A stretch of DNA of 43,262 nucleotides from assembly GCA_036403035.1 (NCBI GenBank), contig DASWRT010000209.1, positions 1-43,262 of the forward strand, read 5' to 3'. Shown here piece by piece: positions 36,821 to 43,262 of this stretch. This DNA comes from DASWRT01 sp036403035 (GTDB taxonomy: Bacteria > Pseudomonadota > Alphaproteobacteria > ATCC43930 > CGMCC-115725). Each line of letters begins with the position of its first letter. Position 1 is the stretch's first letter. The notes beneath the pieces were generated by a model. It had not been told where the DNA came from. It saw nothing but the letters and a program-made list of their open reading frames with translations, and did no database searches. The position numbers and the translations under genes were made by a program.

Positions 36821-38860
36821 TCACAGGCTCTTGCAGAGCCTGAGCGCGTCGTAGATCGCCGCGTGAATGTTGCGCCCGGCGACCGCGTCGCCAAGGCGAT
36901 AGAGGGCATAGCCTTGCCCTTCCGGCCAAGGTTGCGGGTCGCCGGCGACGAGAGCGGTGAGGTCGATCTCGCCCTTGTTCACCGAACCGGCCTTGAGGTC
37001 GCGATAGAGACCGTCCACCGGTTTGGTGCCGTTTTCGATGACGACGTGGTCGACGAGGCGCTCCTCCTCGGCGTCGGTCATCGTATTGCGCAGCGCCACG
37101 ACGAGCTTGTTGCGTTCTGGGTAGACCTCTATCAGCTCGAGATTCGGCGACATGATGACCCCGAGCTTGTAAAGCTCGCGCAGATGCACCGGCTGGTTTG
37201 TCGGCCCGATCTCCTCTCCGACCATCCGGTCTTCCGTCGCGATCTCGACGAGGCAGCCGTGCGTCGCGAGGACTTCCGCGGTCGAGGCGCCCTGATGCTG
37301 GCCGGTGACGTCGTAGAGGAGGACGGAACCGGACAGCTCCACCTCGTTCGTCAGGACGGCCCAACTGGAGACCGCGTGCTCGCTCCCGGCGAACCCGTCG
37401 AGGTTGGGACGGCCCCCCGTCGCGATGATCAGAACGTCCGGATCTTCGGCGCGGACGGCTTCCGGCGTCGCTTCCGTGCCGAGCCTGAGATCGACCCCGA
37501 GCCGCTTCACCTCGGCCGTGAGCCAGCGCGGGATACCGGACAGAGCCTCGCGCCAGGTCGCCTTCGCCGCGATGGCGACTTGGCCGCCCGTGCGGGATTC
37601 CTTCTCGAAGAGGACCACCCGGTGTCCGCGTTCGGCCGAGACGCGCGCAGCTTCGAGACCTCCCGGTCCGGCTCCGACCACGACGACCTTGCGCCGCTTG
37701 CCCGCCTTGGGGATCACGTGCGGCATCGTCGCTTCGCGGCCGGTCGCCGCGTTCTGAATGCAGAGCGCGTCGCCCCCGATGTAGATCCGGTCGATGCAGT
37801 AGCCGGCGCCGACGCATTGGCGGATCTCGTCCGAACGGCCCTCGGTGAGCTTCCTGACGAGATGCGGATCGGCGATGTGGGCGCGGGTCATCGCGACCAT
37901 GTCGACATGGCCTTCGGCGACCGCCCGCGCCGCCGTGGCGAGATCGGTTATGCGCTGGGCATGGAAGACCGCGACGTCGACCTCGCGCTTGATGGAACTC
38001 GCGAGATAAAGGAAGGGCGCCACCGGGAAGGCCATGTTCGGCAGCGAGATGGCGTGGGCCATGTGGTCGCGTGCCTGACCGCCGACGATGTTGACGAAAT
38101 CGACGAGCCCGCGGCGGGTGTACTCGACGGCGATCGCCACGCACTCTTCATGCGTCAGGCCGTTCCGCAGGAGTTCGTCGCCCGACATGCGCATGCCGAC
38201 GGGATAGCTGTCGCCGACCGCGGCGCGCACCGCCTCGAAGACCTCGATGCCGAAGCGCATGCGGTTCTCGAGGCTGCCGCCGTATGAATCGATGCGGCGG
38301 TTGACCGACGGGCTCCAGAACTGGTCGATGAGATGCCCGTGCGCGCAGGAGAGTTCGAGGCCGTCGAGGCCGCCTTCCCTACAGCGCCGCGCCGCCTCGG
38401 CATAGCTCCCGATGACGCGGCGGATGTCGAAATCCTCCATCTCCTTGGGGACCGACCGGTTGGCCGGCTCCCGGCTGACGGACGCTGAGATGGTGGGCAG
38501 CCAATTGTCCGTGTCCCACTTGGTCCGCCGGCCCATGTGGGTGAGCTGGATCATCAGCTTGGCGCCGTGCTTGTGGATGCGCTCGGCGAACTGCTGGAAG
38601 AACGGGATGACCGAGTCGTCGACGACGGCAATCTGGTTCCAGGGCGTCGCGGGACTGTCGAGCGCCACCGAGGACGAGCCGCCGAACATGGTCAGGCCGA
38701 TGCCGCCCTTGGCCTTCTCCTCATGATAGAGCTGGTAGCGCTCCTGCGGCTTGCCGTCCTTTCCGTAGGACGGCGCATGGCTCGTGCTCATGACCCGGTT
38801 GCGGATCGTGAGGCCCTTGATCGTGAACGGTTTCAACAGAGCGTCGGCGTTGGCGATCAT
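36821..38860 (-). CDS. dgcA: DgcA-like dimethylglycine demethylase flavoprotein (679 aa)
   Basis: TMADH/old-yellow-enzyme-type oxidoreductase: an FMN TIM barrel (about 1-345, NRVMSTSHAPSYGKDG, GGLDGLELSCAHGHLIDQFW, YGGSLENRMRFGIEV), an Fe-S region, then an FAD/NAD-type domain (about 390-660, VVVVGAGPGGLEAARVSAER). The cluster region has cysteines at 349, 355 and 367; the Cys expected at 352 by comparison with TMADH (C-x2-C-x2-C-x12-C) is Ala (CVGAGYC). Related enzymes demethylate dimethylglycine, hydroxyproline betaine or stachydrine. The dgcB-etf neighbours and divergent sarcosine oxidase favour dimethylglycine. Confidence 0.88.
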   Translation of the reverse strand: MIANADALLKPFTIKGLTIRNRVMSTSHAPSYGKDGKPQERYQLYHEEKAKGGIGLTMFGGSSSVALDSPATPWNQIAVVDDSVIPFFQQFAERIHKHGAKLMIQLTHMGRRTKWDTDNWLPTISASVSREPANRSVPKEMEDFDIRRVIGSYAEAARRCREGGLDGLELSCAHGHLIDQFWSPSVNRRIDSYGGSLENRMRFGIEVFEAVRAAVGDSYPVGMRMSGDELLRNGLTHEECVAIAVEYTRRGLVDFVNIVGGQARDHMAHAISLPNMAFPVAPFLYLASSIKREVDVAVFHAQRITDLATAARAVAEGHVDMVAMTRAHIADPHLVRKLTEGRSDEIRQCVGAGYCIDRIYIGGDALCIQNAATGREATMPHVIPKAGKRRKVVVVGAGPGGLEAARVSAERGHRVVLFEKESRTGGQVAIAAKATWREALSGIPRWLTAEVKRLGVDLRLGTEATPEAVRAEDPDVLIIATGGRPNLDGFAGSEHAVSSWAVLTNEVELSGSVLLYDVTGQHQGASTAEVLATHGCLVEIATEDRMVGEEIGPTNQPVHLRELYKLGVIMSPNLELIEVYPERNKLVVALRNTMTDAEEERLVDHVVIENGTKPVDGLYRDLKAGSVNKGEIDLTALVAGDPQPWPEGQGYALYRLGDAVAGRNIHAAIYDALRLCKSL

Positions 38861-39242
38861 GTCCCGGTCCGGAAGTCGGCGCGTCTTGTCCGCAGGCGAA
38901 GCACGCTCTCCGATGATAAGGAGCGCTCACGGATTATGGGAGCGCCCGCGCCCGGCCAACAGAATGCCTCCGCCGCCTGATTTGAATGCTTGCGACAGCG
39001 AAAGCTCACTTTGGGGCGGTTTGGGTCACGGTGTCGATGCGCCATGTCCGGCTTCGCGCCGGCTATCCGCAACAATATTTGCGTACCGATAGGCGGAAAA
39101 GGTCGGCAGCTAGGGACAGGCGCTGCGCCGCCGGATCCTCTTGTCGTTTTCGTTCAACTCGTGTGACGGCTGCATGCTCGCGGCCATCCGGTGCTTCTTT
39201 CATGTTCGGACTAATCTTTCGGCAGCACAGGTGAGTGCGCCC
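38861..39242. other. Divergent regulatory region between dgcA and soxB
   Basis: These 382 bases separate two divergently transcribed demethylation operons and must hold both promoters. I see a near-palindrome CGCAA-CAATAT-TTGCG at 39068-39083, 160 bases before soxB, and a GAGCGCTC palindrome around 38931 followed by GGGAGCGCCC, 70-80 bases before dgcA. Either could be a regulator site. No convincing -35/-10 pair and no gene were found. Confidence 0.45.
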
Positions 39243-40496
39243 ATGCAACGCTTCTCGGTCATATCGCTGGCGCGCAACGCGCTTACCGGACATCAGGGCT
39301 GGCGCGAGCAGTGGCGGTCGCCCGAGCCGAAGCCGTCGTACGACGTCGTCATCGTCGGCGGCGGCGGTCATGGTCTCGCGACGGCCTATTATCTCGCGAA
39401 GGAGCATGGCGTGACCAACGTTGCCGTGCTGGAGAAAGGCTGGCTCGGCGGCGGCAATACGGGCCGCAACACCACGATCATCCGTTCCAATTACCTGTGG
39501 GACGAGAGCGCGGCGCTCTACGAGCATGCCCTGAAGCTCTGGGAGGGGTTGTCCCAGGACCTCAACTACAACGTCATGTACTCGCCGCGCGGCGTGATGA
39601 TGCTCGCCCACACGGTGCACGACGTGCAGGTGTTCAAGCGGCACGTCCACTCCAACCGCTTGAACGGAATCGACAACGAGTGGCTGTCGCCGCAGGAGGC
39701 GAAGGCGTTCTGCCCGCCGCTCAACATCGCCGCCAACATCCGATACCCGGTGCTCGGGGCCGCCTTGCAACGGCGCGGCGGCACGGCGCGGCATGATGCG
39801 GTCGCCTGGGGTTATGCGCGGGGAGCGGACGCCCGCGGCGTCGACATCATCCAGAACTGCGAGGTCACCGGCATCCGGCGCGACCGCAGCGGTGCCGTCG
39901 AGGCAGTCGAGACCACCCGCGGTCTCATCAGGGCCAAGAAGGTCGGCGTCGTCGCGGCCGGTCACACCAGCGTCGTCATGGGCATGGCCGGCGTCCGCAT
40001 GCCGCTCGAGAGCTATCCCCTTCAGGCGCTCGTCTCCGAGCCGGTGAAGCCGGTCTTTCCCTGCGTCGTGATGTCGAACACCGTCCACGCCTACATCTCG
40101 CAATCCGACAAAGGCGAACTCGTCATCGGCGCGGGCACCGACGCCTATATCTCCTACAGCCAGACCGGCGGACTGCACATCGCGGCGCATACGCTCGACG
40201 CGATCTGCGAACTCTTCCCGATGTTCCGGCGCATGCGCATGCTGCGGAACTGGGGCGGCATCGTCGACGTCACGCCGGACCGCTCGCCGATCATCGGCAA
40301 GACGCCGGTTCCCGGCCTGTACGTCAATTGCGGCTGGGGCACGGGCGGCTTCAAGGCGACACCCGGCTCCGGCAACGTCTTCGCGGCGACGATCGCGCGG
40401 GACGACCCGCATCCGATCGCCGCGCCCTTCGCGCTCGATCGCTTCCGCACCGGCCGCCTCATCGACGAGGCCGCCGCCGCCGCGGTGGCCCACTGA
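39243..40496 (+). CDS. soxB: Sarcosine oxidase beta subunit (417 aa)
   Basis: Catalytic subunit of heterotetrameric sarcosine oxidase, oxidising sarcosine to glycine with transfer of the methyl carbon to tetrahydrofolate. The FAD dinucleotide fold is at 33-50 (YDVVIVGGGGHGLATAYYL). RGGTARHDAVAWGYARGAD contains the His (about 184) that covalently binds FMN in characterised enzymes. WGGIVDVTPDRSPIIGKTPV and GWGTGGFKATPGSG are typical of SoxB. ATG 39243 gives the standard MQRFSVISLARNALTGHQGW start and the usual 417 residues. It is the first gene of the soxBDA series. Confidence 0.96.
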   Translation: MQRFSVISLARNALTGHQGWREQWRSPEPKPSYDVVIVGGGGHGLATAYYLAKEHGVTNVAVLEKGWLGGGNTGRNTTIIRSNYLWDESAALYEHALKLWEGLSQDLNYNVMYSPRGVMMLAHTVHDVQVFKRHVHSNRLNGIDNEWLSPQEAKAFCPPLNIAANIRYPVLGAALQRRGGTARHDAVAWGYARGADARGVDIIQNCEVTGIRRDRSGAVEAVETTRGLIRAKKVGVVAAGHTSVVMGMAGVRMPLESYPLQALVSEPVKPVFPCVVMSNTVHAYISQSDKGELVIGAGTDAYISYSQTGGLHIAAHTLDAICELFPMFRRMRMLRNWGGIVDVTPDRSPIIGKTPVPGLYVNCGWGTGGFKATPGSGNVFAATIARDDPHPIAAPFALDRFRTGRLIDEAAAAAVAH

Positions 40497-40570
40497 GCGC
40501 TGGGACTTCCCGACATGCCGAACTGCCCGTTGTTGCCCGATGCCGGTGGCCTTGCCGGTCGGAGGTCTCG

Positions 40571-40891
40571 ATGCTGCTGATTACCTGCCCCCATTGCGGA
40601 TCGCGTCCGGAAAACGAATTCCGCTATGCCGGCGAAGCCCATATCGCCCGGCCGGCAAACCCGTCCGCGCTCGATGACGAAGCGTGGGCCGACTTTCTCT
40701 ACATGCGCTCGAACCCCAAGGGCGTGCATCTCGAACGGTGGCGGCATACCCATGGCTGTGCGCGCTTCTTCAACTGCGTGCGGCACACGGTGAGCGACCG
40801 CATCATCGCGACCTACGAAGCCGGCCAGCCAAAGCCGGATGTTGCAGCGCTCGTCGCCGAGTTCGAAGCGCGGGGGATGAGAGCGCCATGA
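40571..40891 (+). CDS. soxD: Sarcosine oxidase delta subunit (106 aa)
   Basis: Small zinc-binding subunit of the SoxABGD complex. MLLITCPHCGSRPENEFRYA has Cys6 and Cys9; WRHTHGCARFFNCVRHTVSD supplies His59 and Cys63, matching the zinc ligands of known enzymes. It starts 74 bases after soxB behind a GGAGGT site. The stop overlaps the soxA start. Confidence 0.95.
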   Translation: MLLITCPHCGSRPENEFRYAGEAHIARPANPSALDDEAWADFLYMRSNPKGVHLERWRHTHGCARFFNCVRHTVSDRIIATYEAGQPKPDVAALVAEFEARGMRAP

Positions 40892-43262
40892 TGAGCACGT
40901 TCCGCACGCCGGCCGGTGGCCGGATCGACCGCGCCAAGCCGCTTCGCTTCACCTTCGACGGTGCGATCTACGCCGGGTTCGCCGGCGACACGCTCGCCTC
41001 GGCGCTCCTGGCGAAGGGCGTCCACCTCGTCGGACGCTCGTTCAAGTATCACCGGCCGCGCGGCATCGTCTCCGCGGGCGCTGAGGAGCCGAATGCCCTC
41101 GTCGGTGTCGATCGCGGGGAGGGGCGCTATACTCCGAACCTGCGCGCGACGCAGGTCGAGCTTTACGACGGGTTCAGGGCGGAAAGCCAGAACCGCTGGC
41201 CGTCGCTCCGGCACGACGTCAGTGCCGTCAACGATGTCCTGTCGCCGCTTTTTTCGGCCGGTTTCTACTACAAGACCTTCATGTGGCCGAAGGCGCTGTG
41301 GGCCAGGGTCTACGAGCCGATGATCCGCGCAGCCGCCGGGCTCGGCAAGGCGCCGACCGGCGCCGACCCGGACCGGTATCTGAACCGCTACGCCCATTGC
41401 GACGTGCTCGTCATCGGCGCCGGGCCTGCCGGCCTCGCGGCGGCGCTCGCCGCTTCCGACACGGGTGCACGGGTCATTCTCTGCGACGAGCAGGCCGAAC
41501 TCGGCGGCTCGCTTCTCCACGAGACGACCGCGACGATCGATGGCCGGCCCGCCGCCGCATGGCTGGAGGTCGCCGCCGCCGCGCTCAAGAGCCGCCGCAA
41601 CGTCACGCTTCTGCCGCGCACGACGGCCTTCGGCTATTTCGCGGAGAATTTCGTCGGCTTGGCCGAACGCGTCACGGATCATCTGGCGGAGCCCGATCCC
41701 CGCCTGCCGCGCGAGCGGCTGTGGCAGGTCAGGGCGAAGGAGGTGGTGCTCGCCACCGGCGCGATCGAACGGCCGCTGGTGTTCCCAGAGAACGACCGGC
41801 CCGGGATCATGCTGGCCGATGCGGCCCGCATCTATCTCAACCGCTACGGCGTCAAGGCCGGCACGCGGGCCGTCATCGCGACCGCGGACGATGCCGCGTA
41901 CCGGGTGGCGCTCGACCTGCATCGCGCAGGCGTTGCGGTCGCCGCCGTCGCCGACCTGCGGCCTCGTGCCGAGAGCGACGAGATCGCCGCCGCCCGCGCG
42001 GCCGGCATTCCTATCCGGCAGGGCACGGCCATTACCGGCACTCACGGCCGTCTTCGCGTGAAGGCGGCCGATCTCGGCGCCGTCTCGGCGGATGGCCGCG
42101 TTTCCGGGCGCGATCGCGTCGATTGCGACCTCGTGCTGATGTCCGGCGGCTGGACGCCGAGCGTGCACCTCTTCTCGCAATCGCGCGGCAAGCTCAAATT
42201 CCACGAGACGCTGCAAGCCTTCGTGCCGGGCACATCAGCCCAACGCGAGCGCTCCGCCGGTGCCTGCCGTGGAACCTACGACCTCGCCGCGTGCCTCGCC
42301 GAGGGCTATGCGGCGGGCGAGAAGGCGGCCAGGGAAGCGGGCTGCGGGCGACCGGCGGCGTCGCGGACCTTCCTGGTCAAAGGTGCCGCGACGCCGAACG
42401 GCAGCGGCCATCTCGGCGACATGCCGCACGATCGAGGCGATGCCAATGCCAAGGCGTTCGTCGACTTCCAGAACGACGTCACGGCCAAGGACATCAAGCT
42501 CGCCGCCCGCGAAGGCTTCCGCTCCATCGAGCACGTGAAGCGCTACACGACGACGGGCATGGCGACGGACCAGGGCAAGACGTCGAACATGAACGCGCTC
42601 GCCATCGCGTCGAAGGCGCTCGGCAAGCCCATCCCCGCGGTCGGTCTCACCACCTTCCGCATGCCGTACACGCCGGTGACCTTCGGCACGATCGCCGGAG
42701 CGTCGCGCGGCGACCTGTTCGATCCCGTGCGCAAGACGCCGAGCCACGACTGGGCGGTGGCGCACGGCGCGGTGTTCGAGAACGTCGGCTTGTGGAAGCG
42801 CGCCCACTACTTCCCGCAGGCCGGCGAGGACATGCACGCGGCGGTCGCTCGCGAATGCAAGGCGGTGCGCAGCGCGGTCGGCATGCTCGACGCGTCGACC
42901 CTCGGCAAGATCGAGGTCGTCGGGCCGGATGCGGCCGAGTTCATGAACCGGCTCTATACCAACGCCTGGACCAAGCTGGAGCCGGGACGCTGCCGCTACG
43001 GCCTGATGCTGAGCGAGGCCGGTTTCGTGATGGACGACGGCGTCGTCGGGCGGCTGTCGAAGGACCGTTTCCACGTCACGACGACGACGGGCGGCGCGCC
43101 GAGCGTGCTCCATCACATGGAGGACTATCTCCAGACCGAGTTCCCGGACCTCAAGGTGTGGCTCACCTCGACGACCGAGCAATGGGCGGTCATCGCCGTC
43201 CAGGGACCAAGGGCGCGCGAGGTCATCGCGCCGCTCGTCGAAGGCATCGATCTCTCGCCGGC
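40888..43262 (+). CDS. soxA: Sarcosine oxidase alpha subunit, partial (about 791 of roughly 1000 aa)
   Basis: NAD- and folate-binding subunit. The open frame runs to the window end with no stop. Order: an N-terminal ferredoxin-like domain (TFDGAIYAGFAGDTLASAL, FKYHRPRGIVSAGAEEPNA) lacking the 2Fe-2S cysteines, an NAD domain from about 170 (CDVLVIGAGPAGLAAALAA), then a GcvT-like folate domain from about 585 (TFRMPYTPVTFGTIAGASRG, GMLDASTLGKIEVVGPDAA). Two tandem ATGs, 40888 and 40891, both overlap the soxD stop; the second gives MSTFRTPAGGRIDRAKPLRF. soxG should follow outside the window. Confidence 0.95.
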   Translation, partial: MMSTFRTPAGGRIDRAKPLRFTFDGAIYAGFAGDTLASALLAKGVHLVGRSFKYHRPRGIVSAGAEEPNALVGVDRGEGRYTPNLRATQVELYDGFRAESQNRWPSLRHDVSAVNDVLSPLFSAGFYYKTFMWPKALWARVYEPMIRAAAGLGKAPTGADPDRYLNRYAHCDVLVIGAGPAGLAAALAASDTGARVILCDEQAELGGSLLHETTATIDGRPAAAWLEVAAAALKSRRNVTLLPRTTAFGYFAENFVGLAERVTDHLAEPDPRLPRERLWQVRAKEVVLATGAIERPLVFPENDRPGIMLADAARIYLNRYGVKAGTRAVIATADDAAYRVALDLHRAGVAVAAVADLRPRAESDEIAAARAAGIPIRQGTAITGTHGRLRVKAADLGAVSADGRVSGRDRVDCDLVLMSGGWTPSVHLFSQSRGKLKFHETLQAFVPGTSAQRERSAGACRGTYDLAACLAEGYAAGEKAAREAGCGRPAASRTFLVKGAATPNGSGHLGDMPHDRGDANAKAFVDFQNDVTAKDIKLAAREGFRSIEHVKRYTTTGMATDQGKTSNMNALAIASKALGKPIPAVGLTTFRMPYTPVTFGTIAGASRGDLFDPVRKTPSHDWAVAHGAVFENVGLWKRAHYFPQAGEDMHAAVARECKAVRSAVGMLDASTLGKIEVVGPDAAEFMNRLYTNAWTKLEPGRCRYGLMLSEAGFVMDDGVVGRLSKDRFHVTTTTGGAPSVLHHMEDYLQTEFPDLKVWLTSTTEQWAVIAVQGPRAREVIAPLVEGIDLSP

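Overview
The window is high-G+C DNA (by eye about two thirds G+C) from an alphaproteobacterium. Four things point there: the fused S10-spc-alpha ribosomal order lacks rpmJ between adk and rpsM and lacks rpsD between rpsK and rpoA; an Atp12-type F1 assembly chaperone follows an RluC/D pseudouridine synthase; a pccB-pccA pair is present; and most genes use ATG or GTG starts with strong G/C third-position bias. I cannot name the genus. No tRNA, rRNA or CRISPR array was found.

Region 1 (1-15.5 kb, + strand): tuf opens the window, followed by the S10 operon (rpsJ to rpsQ), the spc operon (rplN to secY, adk) and the alpha operon (rpsM, rpsK, rpoA, rplQ). A consensus sigma-70 promoter in the adk-rpsM gap and an intrinsic terminator after rplQ delimit the last transcript.

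Region 2 (15.5-24 kb, - strand): two gene groups. The first is pccB, a 2TM-type small protein, pccA, acylphosphatase, maltose-type O-acetyltransferase and chromate transporter chrA, closely spaced and probably co-transcribed; the carboxylase makes methylmalonyl-CoA from propionyl-CoA. The second is rluC-like followed by atp12. Between them is a 56-residue single-pass membrane protein with a perfect FNR/FixK box upstream and its own terminator.

Region 3 (24-32.7 kb) is accessory and patchy: a SulP anion transporter, a divergent DUF3750 protein, a decayed copy of the 3' end of rarA, a small winged-helix-like protein, a large hybrid sensor kinase, and intact rarA. Three long palindromic elements lie in its intergenic gaps. 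Two of them share a 24-nt core and one is a nested inverted repeat of about 256 bp.

Region 4 (32.7-43.3 kb) looks like a demethylation locus. On the - strand are a DgcA-like flavoprotein, a DgcB-like membrane Fe-S protein and an electron-transfer flavoprotein whose alpha and beta halves lie in one uninterrupted frame. Divergently, on the + strand, are soxB, soxD and soxA (cut by the window end) of heterotetrameric sarcosine oxidase. Together they would take dimethylglycine to sarcosine and then to glycine, passing electrons to the quinone pool in the first step and one-carbon units to tetrahydrofolate in the second.
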